This document shows, in pieces, positions 1 to 9,865 of a stretch of 38,594 nucleotides of DNA. The notes below the pieces were generated by a model. That model was not told the origin of the DNA, did no database searches, and saw only the letters and a list, made by a program, of their open reading frames with translations. The translations under genes were made by a program, and so were the position numbers. The first letter of the stretch is position 1. Each line of letters opens with the position of its first letter. The stretch lies in assembly GCA_019510095.1 (NCBI GenBank), contig JAEKLB010000059.1, positions 1 through 38,594 of the forward strand, in the 5' to 3' direction. This stretch comes from Acidobacteriota bacterium. Lineage in GTDB: Bacteria; Actinomycetota; Acidimicrobiia; Acidimicrobiales; CADCSY01.

Positions 1-1121
1 CACCGAGCCTCGGAGTCGGCCCGCTCCTCGGCCAGGGACCCTTCGGCCTCGACCAACCGGTCGGCGTCGGGCACCAACCGCTCGCCCTGGGCTTCGGCCT
101 CGGCCAGCTCCTCGCGGAGGCGGGCGGCCTCGGCCTCGAGGGTGGCGATCACGGCCTGGTCGACCGCCACCGCCCGGTCGCGCTCGATTCCGCGTGTGCG
201 CTCGGCGATGACCCCGGCCAGGCCCTTGGCCTGGGCGTGGAGCCGCTCGACCTGCACCAGGCTCTCCCCGAGGTCGTCGGCGCCCATGGCCGACAGCTCG
301 GCCTCGGCGGCCAGGACGGCGGCATCGAGCCGGGCCAGCTCGGAGCGCAACGACGACTCCTCGCCGGCGAGCCGGTTGCGCGACTCGGCGCCGGCCTCCA
401 GCCGGGAGCGGAGCGAGGCCAGCTCCCGCCCGGCGACATGGAGGCGGATGGCCGACAGCTCGGCGACCAGGTCGCCATGGCGGCGGGCGGCCTCGGCCTG
501 GCGCTCGAGGGGCCGGAGCTGGCGACGGACCTCCCGCAGGAGGTCGGACAGCCGCAGCAGGTTGCCCTCGGTCGCCTCCAGCCGGCGCTCGGCCTTCTCC
601 TTGCGCTTGCGGAACTTGAGGACCCCGGCGGCCTCCTCGATCACCAGGCGGCGGTCCTCGGGCCGGGCGTTGAGCACGGCGTCGAGCTGGCCCTGGCTGA
701 CGATGACGTGCTGCTGGCGACCCACGCCGGAGTCGGAGAGCAGCTCCTGGACGTCGAGGAGGCGGCACGGCACCCCGTTGATGGCGTATTCGCTGTCGCC
801 GTTGCGGAACAACGTGCGGCTGATCGTGACCTCGGAGAACTCGATGGGCAGGATGCCGTCGGAGTTGTCGATGGTCAGGTGGACCTCGGCCCGCCCCAGG
901 GCCTGGCGGTTGGCCGAGCCGGCGAAGATGACGTCGTCCATCTTCGACGACCGCACCGTGCGGGGCCCCTGGGCGCCCAGCACCCAGGCGACGGCATCGA
1001 CGATGTTGGACTTGCCGGAGCCGTTCGGCCCGACGACCACCGTGATCCCAGGCTCGAGATCGAGAACGGTGGTGTCAGCGAAGGACTTGAAGCCCTTGAG
1101 GGTCAGAGTCTTGAGGTACAC
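1..1121 (-). CDS. smc: Chromosome segregation protein SMC, N-terminal part (truncated by left window edge)
   Basis: My translation of the minus strand from GTG at 1121: (M)[67 protein letters not shown]..., with Walker [10 protein letters not shown] and then coiled coil, open to base 1. Not in the ORF track because it has no stop inside the window. Confidence 0.95.
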   Translation of the reverse strand, partial: MYLKTLTLKGFKSFADTTVLDLEPGITVVVGPNGSGKSNIVDAVAWVLGAQGPRTVRSSKMDDVIFAGSANRQALGRAEVHLTIDNSDGILPIEFSEVTISRTLFRNGDSEYAINGVPCRLLDVQELLSDSGVGRQQHVIVSQGQLDAVLNARPEDRRLVIEEAAGVLKFRKRKEKAERRLEATEGNLLRLSDLLREVRRQLRPLERQAEAARRHGDLVAELSAIRLHVAGRELASLRSRLEAGAESRNRLAGEESSLRSELARLDAAVLAAEAELSAMGADDLGESLVQVERLHAQAKGLAGVIAERTRGIERDRAVAVDQAVIATLEAEAARLREELAEAEAQGERLVPDADRLVEAEGSLAEERADSEAR

Positions 1122-1197
1122 GCCACGGGCGACGGTAGAGGGTCCTTGACACGCGCGCGCGCATGCGGCGGTGGGAGCCGGTCGTCGGCCCCCCTCC

Positions 1198-2034
1198 TCA
1201 GCCCTTCGCGGGGCAGCCGTCCTCGTCGGGCAGGAGTGGTCGCACGACGACCCGGTACGACTGGCCGCCCTGGGTGAAGAAGGTGAGCTGGTCGGCCTGG
1301 CGCATCGTCGTGCGGACGTCATCGGCGGGGCCACCGGTGACGGCGAGGCAGTCGGTCGCCGCCGCCAGGTCGACCGACGCGACCGGCCACGGCTTCACCC
1401 GGGGCTTCGGCTCCCCCGGTTGGGGCACGGCCGCCGGTTCCGCGGGACGGGCGCGCAGGAGGTAGCCGTCGGGGACGTACTCCTCGCTGCCGACGGCGCC
1501 GGCGGCTGACTCCAGCTCGGCGACCAACCGCTGGAGCCGTCGCCGGGCATCCTGCTGCGCAGAGGTCAGGGCGCCCGATCCGCCAGCGTCCATGCCGAGC
1601 GCGTTCGCCCGGTGCTCGACCAGCCGGCCGGCCCGCGTCCTGACGGTCACCACCGTGTCGGGAGCATCGGCCACCGGCGGCTGCCCGGCATCGACGGAGG
1701 CGCCAGTGAGGTCGAGCTCGTCCGCGAGGTCGACCAACCGCTCGATCTCCCTGCCGGTGATGGACCCTCGCTGCAGCGGCACGTACGCGGGCCCGGGATA
1801 GATCTCGATCATGGCGCCGGGCACCAACGTGGTGCCATCGCCGTACACGGCGACGCTCGGTGTTCGGCCGAAGGTCGACTCGGGGCTCACGAAGCCACCG
1901 CGCTGCTCGACCCGGAAGACCACGTCGTGGGCGCCGGGACCACGCTCGTCGGCGACGATCGTCGAGTGGTCGCTGCCACACGCGGCCACGACCATGGCTG
2001 ACAGGACACCCACCACAAGTGCTTGCATTCGCAT
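1198..2034 (-). CDS. Putative secreted lipoprotein, function unknown
   Basis: In-frame ATG at 2034 inside the 1198..2334 ORF gives [24 protein letters not shown]..., a lipobox-like signal (VVAAC). Confidence 0.7.
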   Translation of the reverse strand: MRMQALVVGVLSAMVVAACGSDHSTIVADERGPGAHDVVFRVEQRGGFVSPESTFGRTPSVAVYGDGTTLVPGAMIEIYPGPAYVPLQRGSITGREIERLVDLADELDLTGASVDAGQPPVADAPDTVVTVRTRAGRLVEHRANALGMDAGGSGALTSAQQDARRRLQRLVAELESAAGAVGSEEYVPDGYLLRARPAEPAAVPQPGEPKPRVKPWPVASVDLAAATDCLAVTGGPADDVRTTMRQADQLTFFTQGGQSYRVVVRPLLPDEDGCPAKG

Positions 2035-2078
2035 CACCCGCGTTGGACGTCGCCGCCCGCTCCCAGGTTCCCGCACGG

Positions 2079-2579
2079 TCAGAAGTCGGTGGGGCGCCAC
2101 ATGCGCCAGCGCTTGCCGGCCATGGGGGGCTGGACGAAGGTCAAGCCTCGCCACGTCAGCGCCCGGTGCACCGCCTCGTCCACGAGCGCCATCGCCTGTC
2201 GCGCGTACCGCCGCTCGACCGGCTCCCAGGAGCGGTCGCCGTCGATCCTGGCCAGCTCGTCGTCGTAGCGAGTCGGATCGAAGCGCAGCTCGGCGGGAAC
2301 GTCGTCGCCGAGCGACGACTCGAACTCGGCCCACACGACCGCATCCGCATCACGCCGCACGACCGCGGTCACCGCGCCGCACGAGTCGTCACCGCAGCCG
2401 CATCGCACCAGTTGCACGCGCTGCGGCTGATCACTGCCCCGGAGCATCTCGAGGACGACGTCGGGATCCATGCCCATGCCGTCGAGCCGATCGGCGAGCT
2501 CGACACCGTCGACCACCATCGCCAGCTCGAGGTCGTCACCACGATCGACGACCTCCAGGTGCAGCCGGCTCATGCCCAC
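2079..2579 (-). CDS. Hypothetical protein (~166 aa) with a CGCGDDSCG cysteine cluster
   Basis: ORF with coherent protein-like composition; an alternative start is the internal MSRLHLEV. Confidence 0.6.
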   Translation of the reverse strand: MGMSRLHLEVVDRGDDLELAMVVDGVELADRLDGMGMDPDVVLEMLRGSDQPQRVQLVRCGCGDDSCGAVTAVVRRDADAVVWAEFESSLGDDVPAELRFDPTRYDDELARIDGDRSWEPVERRYARQAMALVDEAVHRALTWRGLTFVQPPMAGKRWRMWRPTDF

Positions 2580-2616
2580 GGCACGTTCCTAGCCGCGGCG
2601 GGGCGGCCGCGCCGGC

Positions 2617-2979
2617 TCAGTGGGCGAGGAACAGCCCGCGCAGCTCCTCCGACACGCGGTCGCGGGCCTCGCGGAGCAACGCGGTGCTGTACGACGCGGG
2701 CAGCCCGGCGCCGTCGAGCTCGTCGGCAGCGAGGAGGTAGCTGCCCGCGGTCGCCCGCACCGCGCTGACCCGCCGGCTCAGCGAAGGACTGTCGTGACAC
2801 TGGCCGCCGACCGCCCGAAGCCGCTCCAGCACCTCACCCAGCACCGCCCTGAGGGCCAACGGGGCATACGCCGACATCAGGGCGGTATGGAGACCGCGGG
2901 CCTGCGAGTCGACGACGCGGCGCTCGCTGACGAGCGCGTAGGTCGTGGTGACTGCCACACGGCGACCGTACGACGGCAT
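2617..2979 (-). CDS. Hypothetical protein (~120 aa, helical)
   Basis: 3' part of the 2617..3072 ORF from internal ATG (MPSYGRRVAVTTTYALVSERRVVDSQARGLH...); composition is protein-like. Start uncertain. Confidence 0.45.
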   Translation of the reverse strand: MPSYGRRVAVTTTYALVSERRVVDSQARGLHTALMSAYAPLALRAVLGEVLERLRAVGGQCHDSPSLSRRVSAVRATAGSYLLAADELDGAGLPASYSTALLREARDRVSEELRGLFLAH

Positions 2980-3078
2980 GCCTGTGGGCAACCAGTGGGC
3001 AACCCTGTGGATCAAGGAAATTCCCTCGGGCGCCGGTATGACAACGCCCGCAAAACAGCCGGGACGACGCATGCTGTG

Positions 3079-3906
3079 ATGGTGGTGATGGCGAACGAGG
3101 CGGAGCGGCGCCGCTGGAACGACGAACGGTTCGCGGCCTCCTGGCCCAAGCGGGAGCAGCTGACCGGGGTCGTGACGCCGGTGCTGCTGGAGGCCCTGAA
3201 GCTGAAGCCGGGCGAGAAGGTGCTCGACATCGGCAGCGGCGGGGGTGGCACCACAATCGCCGCCGGCCGCGCCGTCGGTGCCAAGGGCCTCGCCCTCGGC
3301 ATCGACCTGTCACATCCCCTCACCGTTCTGGCCGCCCAGCGGGCCAAGGACGCGCGCGCCGCCAACGTGACCTTCAAGGTCGCCGACGCCCAACACGACG
3401 AGATCCCCGGCCGGCCGTTCGACGTGGCCACCAGCCAGTTCGGCGTCATGTTCTTCGACGACCCGGTCGCCGCCTTCACCAACATCCGCCAGCACCTGCG
3501 CACCGACGGCCGTTTCGTGTTCGCCTGCTGGCAGCCGGCGAACCACAACCCCTGGCACGTCGGCACGGCGTTGCAGCCACTGCTGCCGCCTGCGCCGCCG
3601 CCAGCGGCAGGCAAGAGCCCGGTCGGGCCGTTCACCCTCGGCGAGCTGGTGCACACCACCGTCCTGCTCGAGAAGGCCGGCTTCACCGGTGTGCGGCTGA
3701 CGCCCCACGCCGTCGTCGTGCGGGCCTCGGCCGACGCCGTCGTCGACGCGGCGCTGCTCGAGGTGATGGGCGTGCCGCCCGAGCGGCTCGACGAGGCCCG
3801 GGCGGTCGTCACCACCCACCTGGCCAAGTTCGCGTCGACCCAGCGGGGCCTGTACCGGTTCCCCATCGCGTTCCTCGTCGTGGAGGCGACCAACCCCGGC
3901 GGGTGA
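3079..3906 (+). CDS. Class I SAM-dependent methyltransferase
   Basis: MVVMANEAERRRWNDERFAASWPKREQLTGVVTPVLLEALKLKPGEKVLDIGSGGGGTTIAAGRAVG...; motif I VLDIGSGGGG, followed by FDVATSQFGVMFFDD. Confidence 0.85.
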   Translation: MVVMANEAERRRWNDERFAASWPKREQLTGVVTPVLLEALKLKPGEKVLDIGSGGGGTTIAAGRAVGAKGLALGIDLSHPLTVLAAQRAKDARAANVTFKVADAQHDEIPGRPFDVATSQFGVMFFDDPVAAFTNIRQHLRTDGRFVFACWQPANHNPWHVGTALQPLLPPAPPPAAGKSPVGPFTLGELVHTTVLLEKAGFTGVRLTPHAVVVRASADAVVDAALLEVMGVPPERLDEARAVVTTHLAKFASTQRGLYRFPIAFLVVEATNPGG

Positions 3907-3912
3907 GCGTGG

Positions 3913-4929
3913 TTGTATCGGGTCGTGCCGATTGACGTCCGCTCGGACACGGTCACCCGTCCGACGCCCGCGATGCGCCAGGCCATGGCCGACGCCGAGG
4001 TCGGCGACGACGCCTACGGCGAGGACCCCACCGTCAACGCCCTCCAGGAGCTGTACGCGTCGATGGTCGGCAAGGAGGCCGCGCTGTTCGTGCCGTCAGG
4101 CACCATGGCCAACCAGCTCGCCGTTCGGGTCCAGGCCCGGCGGGGCACCAGCGTGGTCGCCGGCCGGCGGTCGCACGTGGTGGCCTACGAGAACGGAGCG
4201 GCGGCGGCTAACTCCGGCGCCCAGCTCCATGCCATCGACGACGACGGCGGTCGCCTCCGGGCCGACGACATCCGCTGGGTGATGGAGGCTGCCGGCCACC
4301 ACCAGCCAGTGCCCAGCCTCATCTGCATCGAGAACACGGCGATGGCCGCAAGCGGTGCGTGCTGGCCGCTCGAGGACCTGCGAGCCGTCGGCTCGCTCGG
4401 GCTACCCGTGCACCTCGATGGCGCCCGGCTGTTCAACGCCGCGGTGGCGACGGCTGTCTCGGCCGCCGACCTGGCCGCCCCGGCCACCACCGTGATGTCG
4501 TGCCTGTCGAAGGGACTGGCCGCCCCGGTGGGCTCGCTGCTCGCCGGCCCGACCGCCGTGATCGACGAGGCCCGGGCCGAGCGAGCCCGCCTCGGCGGTT
4601 CGATGCGCCAGGCCGGCGTGCTCGCGGCGGCCGGGCTGGTGGCGTTGCGCACGATGGTCGACCGCCTGGCCGACGACCACGCCCGGGCCCGGCGCCTCGC
4701 CGACGCGGTGGCGGGGCGCTGGCCCGGCGCCGGCTTCGACCCGGCCGCGGTGCGGACCAACATCGTGTGCTTCCCGCATGAGCACCCCGACCGCCTGCTG
4801 GGCCACCTCGCCGAGCACGACGTCCTCGCCGGCACCATCGCGCCCAACGTGGTCCGGCTGGTGACCCATCTCGACGTCGACGACGATGGCATCGACCGCG
4901 TCGTCACCGCGCTCAGGTCAGCCCCCTAG
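3913..4929 (+). CDS. Low-specificity L-threonine aldolase / beta-eliminating lyase family (PLP)
   Basis: [75 protein letters not shown]: hallmark threonine aldolase motifs. Start may be GTG at 3925. Confidence 0.9.
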   Translation: MYRVVPIDVRSDTVTRPTPAMRQAMADAEVGDDAYGEDPTVNALQELYASMVGKEAALFVPSGTMANQLAVRVQARRGTSVVAGRRSHVVAYENGAAAANSGAQLHAIDDDGGRLRADDIRWVMEAAGHHQPVPSLICIENTAMAASGACWPLEDLRAVGSLGLPVHLDGARLFNAAVATAVSAADLAAPATTVMSCLSKGLAAPVGSLLAGPTAVIDEARAERARLGGSMRQAGVLAAAGLVALRTMVDRLADDHARARRLADAVAGRWPGAGFDPAAVRTNIVCFPHEHPDRLLGHLAEHDVLAGTIAPNVVRLVTHLDVDDDGIDRVVTALRSAP

Positions 4930-4932
4930 CCA

Positions 4933-4994
4933 CTCCCTTCTTTGGCGACTTGCCCGCACATCGTCTGGGCAACTCGCCAAAGAACGGGGAGGGC
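4933..4994. terminator. Imperfect inverted repeat between convergent genes (hairpin family member 1)
   Basis: ctcccttctttggcgacttgccc ... gggcaactcgccaaagaacggggag, between the stops at 4929 (+) and 5004 (-). Confidence 0.6.
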
Positions 4995-5003
4995 TGAGTT
5001 GGA

Positions 5004-5837
5004 TCAGACCTGGCAGCCGGCGCAGAAGAACGCCGACCGGCCGCTCCACTTCATGCGCTCGATCGTGTGCCGGCAGCGGCGGCAGGGCTGCCCCTCGCGG
5101 CCATAGACCTTGTGCTCGGCCTGGTACTGGCCCACCTTGCCGAACAAGTCGCGGTACTGCTCGTCGGCAAGCGACGAGCCACGCATCTTGATGGCCTCCT
5201 GGAGCACCTCACCCATGGCCCGGTAGAGCCGGCGGACCTCCTGGGTCGACACGGTCTCGGAGGAGCGGTCGGGCCGAAGTCCGGCGTTCCACAGGATCTC
5301 GTCGGAGTAGATGTTGCCGATCCCGGCGATGAACTTCTGGTCCATCAGCAGGGTCTTGAGCTTGACCTTGCGGGCGACGAGCTGCGCCCCGAACGTGTCC
5401 CACGCCACCACGTCCTCGACCGGGTCGAAGCCCAGGCTCGAGATCTCGGGCGCCTCGGCCTTGAAGCTCTCCTTGCTCACCACGTAGAGCTCGCCGAACG
5501 TCCGGGGATCGACGTAGCGCAGCTGGCCGCCCTGGGTGAAGGTGATGACGACGTGGGTGTGCTTGAGCGTGACGTCCTTGGGCTGGGCCCGGAGCAGCTG
5601 GCCGCTCATCCCGAGGTGGACGACCAGGATGTCGTCGCCCACGTCGATGAGGATGTTCTTGCCCCGGCGGGAGATGCCCTCGATCTTCTGGCCCTCGAGG
5701 CGGGACGCGAAGGCCTTCTTGCTGGCGTGGCGGCGAATCGACCGCAGGCCCCGCACCTCGACCGACTTGATGCGCTTGCCGACCACTTCCTTCTCGAGGT
5801 CACGGCGGATGGTCTCCGCCTCCGGCAGCTCAGGCAT
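5004..5837 (-). CDS. mutM: Formamidopyrimidine-DNA glycosylase
   Basis: N-terminal MPELPEAETIRRDLE and C-terminal zinc finger CRRCRHTIERMKWSGRSAFFCAGCQ. Confidence 0.95.
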   Translation of the reverse strand: MPELPEAETIRRDLEKEVVGKRIKSVEVRGLRSIRRHASKKAFASRLEGQKIEGISRRGKNILIDVGDDILVVHLGMSGQLLRAQPKDVTLKHTHVVITFTQGGQLRYVDPRTFGELYVVSKESFKAEAPEISSLGFDPVEDVVAWDTFGAQLVARKVKLKTLLMDQKFIAGIGNIYSDEILWNAGLRPDRSSETVSTQEVRRLYRAMGEVLQEAIKMRGSSLADEQYRDLFGKVGQYQAEHKVYGREGQPCRRCRHTIERMKWSGRSAFFCAGCQV

Positions 5838-6660
5838 CGCTCACGCTCGCTCCGGTCCCGTCTGCGTTGGTGCGCAACGCCTCCCAGGCCAGCAGGGCTA
5901 CCGCCTGCTCGGCCTGCTTCTTCGATCGTCCCTCGCCGCCGCCGAAGGTCTGGGGGCCCAGCCGGACCGACGCGAAGAACCGCTTCGCATGGTCGGGCCC
6001 CGAATCAACCACCACGTACTCCGGCATGACCTCCAACGTGCGGACGGCCAGCTCCTGGAGACGGGTCTTGTAGTCGTTGCCGCCGGGCCCGGCGGCGGCC
6101 TCTTCGATGCGCTCGCCCAGCAGGTCGAGGATGAGGTCGCGGGCAGCGTCGTAGCCGCCGTCGAGGTACACCGCGCCGATGAGCGCCTCAGAGGCATCGG
6201 CCAGGATCGACGGCTTCTCCCGGCCCCCCGAGGCCTGCTCCCCCTTGCCGAGCAGGATGGCCTCACCCAAGCCGAGCTGGTCGGCGAGCGAGGCCAGCGC
6301 CGCCGCGCTCACGACCGCCGCCCTGACCTTGGCCAGCTCGCCTTCCGGGAGCTCGGGATAGGTCCGGAAGATGTGGTCAGTGACCACCAGGCCGAGCACG
6401 GCGTCGCCGAGGAACTCGAGCCGCTCGTTGGACGCAGCGCCGGGCGACTCGGCCACCCAGCTGCGATGGGCGAGGGCGGCAGCCAAGAGCGACGGGTCAC
6501 TGAACCGGTGGTGCAGCCGGTGGGCCAGCGCCTCATGGGCCGGGTCGTCGGGACCCAGCTCAGGAGGCGAGGCGGGCGCAGACGTAGTCGACGGCGTCTC
6601 GCACCGTCTTGAGGTCCTCGAGGTCCTCGTCCTCGATGCGGAAGCCGACCGTGCGCTCAC
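5830..6660 (-). CDS. rnc: Ribonuclease III (true start probably downstream of 6660)
   Basis: NERLEFLGDAVLGLVVTDHIF signature, ADASEALIGAVYLDGG, C-terminal dsRBD. The first ~35 residues of the track ORF overlap acpP and look spurious. Confidence 0.93.
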   Translation of the reverse strand: MSARSASASRTRTSRTSRRCETPSTTSAPASPPELGPDDPAHEALAHRLHHRFSDPSLLAAALAHRSWVAESPGAASNERLEFLGDAVLGLVVTDHIFRTYPELPEGELAKVRAAVVSAAALASLADQLGLGEAILLGKGEQASGGREKPSILADASEALIGAVYLDGGYDAARDLILDLLGERIEEAAAGPGGNDYKTRLQELAVRTLEVMPEYVVVDSGPDHAKRFFASVRLGPQTFGGGEGRSKKQAEQAVALLAWEALRTNADGTGASVSDA

Positions 6661-6853
6661 CGACCTCCTCCTCGATGGCCTCGACCAGCTCGATGAGGGC
6701 CAGGGAGTCGGCCTGGAGGTCGTCGGTGAACGACTGCCCCTCGGAGATCCCGGCGGCGTCGATCTCGAGGATGTCGGCCAGACGGTCCCTGATCAGCTCG
6801 AACACCTGCCCGCGGTCCATCGGGCCCTGCTCAACATGGGTCTCGGCAGGCAT
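6560..6853 (-). CDS. acpP: Acyl carrier protein
   Basis: ILEIDAAGISEGQSFTDDLQADSLALIELVEAIEEEVG with phosphopantetheine-site DSL motif. Confidence 0.9.
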   Translation of the reverse strand: MPAETHVEQGPMDRGQVFELIRDRLADILEIDAAGISEGQSFTDDLQADSLALIELVEAIEEEVGERTVGFRIEDEDLEDLKTVRDAVDYVCARLAS

Positions 6854-6904
6854 CGCGGCGGAGTGTACCGACGGCAAACCCCGGTATTCGGGTTACCTGG
6901 CGGC

Positions 6905-7885
6905 TCAGCCGGTGGCCACGGCCTGGCGAAGGTGGCCGACCAGGTCGGCCTCGACCATCTCCTTGGCCACCCCGCAGGCGTTGACGATGGCCCGGGCGCT
7001 GGAGGATCCGTGGCTGATGATGCACACACCGTCGACGCCGAGGAGCATGGCGCCCCCGTAGGTCTCGGGGTCGAGCTCGACGGCCAGGGGCTCGAGCGCC
7101 GGCCAGACCACCTCGAAGGCCTTCCGGAGCTCCTCGGTGGCGGTCAAGCGCTCGAGGATGGCCCGCTGCACGAACCGCATCCCGCCTTCGAGTGTCTTCA
7201 GCACCACGTTGCCGGTGAACCCGTCGGTGACCACCACGTCGACCTCGTCGGTCATGAGGTCGCGGCCCTCGACGTTGCCGACGAACCGGACATTGGCCGT
7301 CGATCGGAGCAGCTCGTGGGCGGCCTTGACCAGTGGCGTGCCCTTCGAGTCCTCCTCACCGATGGACAGCAGGCCCACCCGCGGGGCCTCGCCGGGCGAG
7401 CCGAACCGGGCCTGGAAGTAGGTCTGGCCCATCTGGGCGAACTGCACGAGCCACTCGGGCTGGACCTCGGCATTGGCGCCGACGTCGAGCAGCACGGTGG
7501 GGGTCGTGCCCGAGACCGGGATCGGTAGGGCGATCGCCGGGCGGGCGACGCCCTTGATCCGGCCCATCCGCAGCAGGGCGCTGGCCATGGCCGCGCCGGT
7601 GTTGCCGGCCGAGAGCATGGCGCTGGCCTTGCCGTCGCGGACCAGCTCGGCCGACCGCACCAGGGACGAGTCCTTCTTGCGGCGGACGGCGCCCCCGGGC
7701 TCGTCGGTCATCTCGATGACCTCCGTGCAGGCGAACACGTCGAGGCCGTGGGGGTCGCCGATCCGGTCGGGCGGGCCGACCAGGACGACAGGGACACCCA
7801 GCTCGTCGACGGCGCGCCGGGCGCCGGTGACGATCTCGCCGGGTGCCTTGTCCCCGCCGACAGCGTCGACGGCGACGGGAAGCAT
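6905..7885 (-). CDS. plsX: Phosphate acyltransferase PlsX
   Basis: From ATG at 7885: MLPVAVDAVGGDKAPGEIVTGARRAV..., SAGNTGAAMASALLRMGRIKGVARPAIA..., DGFTGNVVLKTLEG. Confidence 0.95.
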   Translation of the reverse strand: MLPVAVDAVGGDKAPGEIVTGARRAVDELGVPVVLVGPPDRIGDPHGLDVFACTEVIEMTDEPGGAVRRKKDSSLVRSAELVRDGKASAMLSAGNTGAAMASALLRMGRIKGVARPAIALPIPVSGTTPTVLLDVGANAEVQPEWLVQFAQMGQTYFQARFGSPGEAPRVGLLSIGEEDSKGTPLVKAAHELLRSTANVRFVGNVEGRDLMTDEVDVVVTDGFTGNVVLKTLEGGMRFVQRAILERLTATEELRKAFEVVWPALEPLAVELDPETYGGAMLLGVDGVCIISHGSSSARAIVNACGVAKEMVEADLVGHLRQAVATG

Positions 7886-7907
7886 GGGCCGGGGCTCGGC
7901 CGGGGCC

Positions 7908-8087
7908 CTAGAGGACGTCGATGACCTGGCGGCCGCGGTAGTGGCCGCAGGTCGGGCAGACGACGTGGGGCACCTTGGCTGCGCCGCAGTTGGGGCAGAG
8001 GCTGCGGCTCGGGACCGCGAGGCGCCAGTTGGCCGCCTGCCGGCTCCGGCCCTTGGCCTTGCTGGTCTTCTTCTTGGGGACAGCCAT
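7908..8087 (-). CDS. rpmF: 50S ribosomal protein L32
   Basis: My translation: [59 protein letters not shown] (59 aa); zinc-ribbon cysteines. Below the track's length cutoff. Confidence 0.97.
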   Translation of the reverse strand: MAVPKKKTSKAKGRSRQAANWRLAVPSRSLCPNCGAAKVPHVVCPTCGHYRGRQVIDVL

Positions 8088-8215
8088 CTACCTGCTCCTG
8101 GTACTGCGGGGACCGGCCGAGGATAATGGCTGGCGCCGACGCCGCACCATCGGCGTGCCGCGGTCCTTCGCCGTCGAGGTCTCGCACCACCCCGCGAGCC
8201 GCCCACCAGGTGAAG

Positions 8216-8722
8216 TCAGTCGTCGAAGCGGAGCTCGCCGAGCGCCGACCAGCGGTCGTCACTGGGCTCGAGGGTGTGGCCGCAGTCGGTGGTGTTGCGG
8301 TCGGCCCCGCACTCGGGGCAGAGGCCGGCGCAGTCGTCCTGGCACAGGGGCGCCAGGGGCAGCTCCAGCAGGACGGTCTCCCGGGTGAGGGGCTCGAGGT
8401 CGATGCGGTCGCCGTCGAGCTTGAAGGTCTCGCCCTCGACCGGGTGCTCCTCGAAGATCTCCTGGACCCGACCCTCCGCCGTGCCTCGCACCGCCCGGAG
8501 GCAGCGCCGGCACTCGCCCTCCCACGGCGCGGCGATCGTGCCGGTCACCACGATCCCCTCGTTCACCGACTGGAGACGTAGGTCGAGCGTCACCGGCTCC
8601 CCGTCGGGCACCTTCGACCCGAGCACCTCGAGCCCGCCGAGGGGGACCACGAGCTCCTCGTCGCGCTGGTTCCCCGGGCGCCGGAGGAGGTCGGCCACCC
8701 CCAGGACCAGGGGGCGGACCAC
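8216..8722 (-). CDS. YceD / DUF177 family protein
   Basis: GECRRCLRAV...LCQDDCAGLCPECGADRNTTDC; located directly upstream of rpmF as is typical for the family. Confidence 0.88.
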   Translation of the reverse strand: MVRPLVLGVADLLRRPGNQRDEELVVPLGGLEVLGSKVPDGEPVTLDLRLQSVNEGIVVTGTIAAPWEGECRRCLRAVRGTAEGRVQEIFEEHPVEGETFKLDGDRIDLEPLTRETVLLELPLAPLCQDDCAGLCPECGADRNTTDCGHTLEPSDDRWSALGELRFDD

Positions 8723-8724
8723 GG

Positions 8725-9318
8725 CTAGGTCTGGTCCTGGTCGAAGAAGCCGGCGGCGGCCAGGTCCTCGTCGCTCTCCGGCTCCTCGCTGTGCAGGGGC
8801 ACCGTCGAGAGCCGAGTGCGACCGGCCTGCACCTGCCGCATGGTGCGGTCGAGGACGATCTCGAACTGGGCCAGCTTCTGGTCGCAGAAGTCCTCGGCCT
8901 CGTGGCGCAGCCGCCGGGCGGCCTCGTCGGCTTCGTCCACCACCTGGCGGGCCGTGTGGCGGGCGGTGCGCACGACCTCGGTGCGCTCGACCATGCGCTC
9001 AGCCCGCACCCGGGCGGCGTCGAGGATGTCGTCACCCTCGCGCTGCACCTTGGCGAGGAACTCCTCCCGCTCCTTCATGAGCCAACGGGCGGCCCGCAGC
9101 TCCTCGGGCATGCGGGCGATGGCCTCGTCGAGGATCTCGAGGAGCTCGTCGCGGTTGATCATCACCGACGCCGACAACGGCATCGGGCGGGCGTTGGTGA
9201 CGATGTCGATGACTCGATGAAGGAGGGTCTCGACATCGGTCGTGGCTGCCGGGGCGTGATCGTCGTCGTGGGCGTCGAAGTAGTCGATGCCCTCGTCGTC
9301 CTCGTCGAAGCCGCTCAC
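8725..9318 (-). CDS. DivIVA-like / coiled-coil protein
   Basis: Charged coiled coil (REEFLAKVQREGDDILDAARVRAERMVERTEVVRTARHTARQVVDEADEAARRLRHEAEDF) in the position of the DivIVA-like ORF of actinobacterial coaD-rpmF clusters. Confidence 0.7.
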   Translation of the reverse strand: MSGFDEDDEGIDYFDAHDDDHAPAATTDVETLLHRVIDIVTNARPMPLSASVMINRDELLEILDEAIARMPEELRAARWLMKEREEFLAKVQREGDDILDAARVRAERMVERTEVVRTARHTARQVVDEADEAARRLRHEAEDFCDQKLAQFEIVLDRTMRQVQAGRTRLSTVPLHSEEPESDEDLAAAGFFDQDQT

Positions 9319-9333
9319 AGCGAGTCCCTTCGG

Positions 9334-9356
9334 GCGCCACTGTTCCGCAGTGGCGC
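9334..9356 (-). terminator. Perfect 9-bp hairpin downstream of coaD
   Basis: gcgccactg-ttccg-cagtggcgc between the coaD stop and the DivIVA-like start; no clear T-run. Confidence 0.5.
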
Positions 9357-9385
9357 GTTGCCCATGGTTCGCTCGCTGTGCTCGT

Positions 9386-9865
9386 TCACGCGCCGAACTT
9401 CAGCTTGAGCATGGTCTCGACGGGGGCGGGCACGAGGGCCGAGAGGTCCCCTCCGAACCTGGCCACGTCGCGGACGAACTTCGACTGGATGAACGAGCTG
9501 TTCGATCCGGAAGGGATGAAGAGGGTGTGCATGCCCGAGATCGTCAGGTTCATCTGGGCCTGGGCCATCTCGCTGTCGAAGTCGGTGACGGCGCGGAGCC
9601 CCTTGATGATGAAGTCGCAGCCGTTCTCCTTGGCCACGTCGACCGTGAGCTTCGCCATCGACACCACCTCGACGTTGTCGAGGTGCTCGAGCGACTCGCG
9701 GATCATGGCCTGCCGCTCCTCGAGGTTGAACAGGCCGTCGCTCTTCTGCAGGTTGCGGATGGAGGCCACCACGACCCGGTCGAAGAGGTACGAGGCCGTC
9801 TCGATCAGCTCACGATGGCCGTTGTGGATCGGGTCGAACGAACCCGGATAGAGAACGGAGCTCAC
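9386..9865 (-). CDS. coaD: Phosphopantetheine adenylyltransferase
   Basis: GTG at 9865: (M)SSVLYPGSFDPIHNGHRELIETAS..., FIIKGLRAVTDFDSEMAQAQMN. Confidence 0.95.
   Translation of the reverse strand: MSSVLYPGSFDPIHNGHRELIETASYLFDRVVVASIRNLQKSDGLFNLEERQAMIRESLEHLDNVEVVSMAKLTVDVAKENGCDFIIKGLRAVTDFDSEMAQAQMNLTISGMHTLFIPSGSNSSFIQSKFVRDVARFGGDLSALVPAPVETMLKLKFGA

Noticed and set aside
142-1277. Long + strand ORFs (335 and 346 aa) at the left end
   Set aside because: Antisense to smc, whose minus frame gives an unambiguous SMC head domain; the + ORFs have low-complexity R/S or G/L composition.
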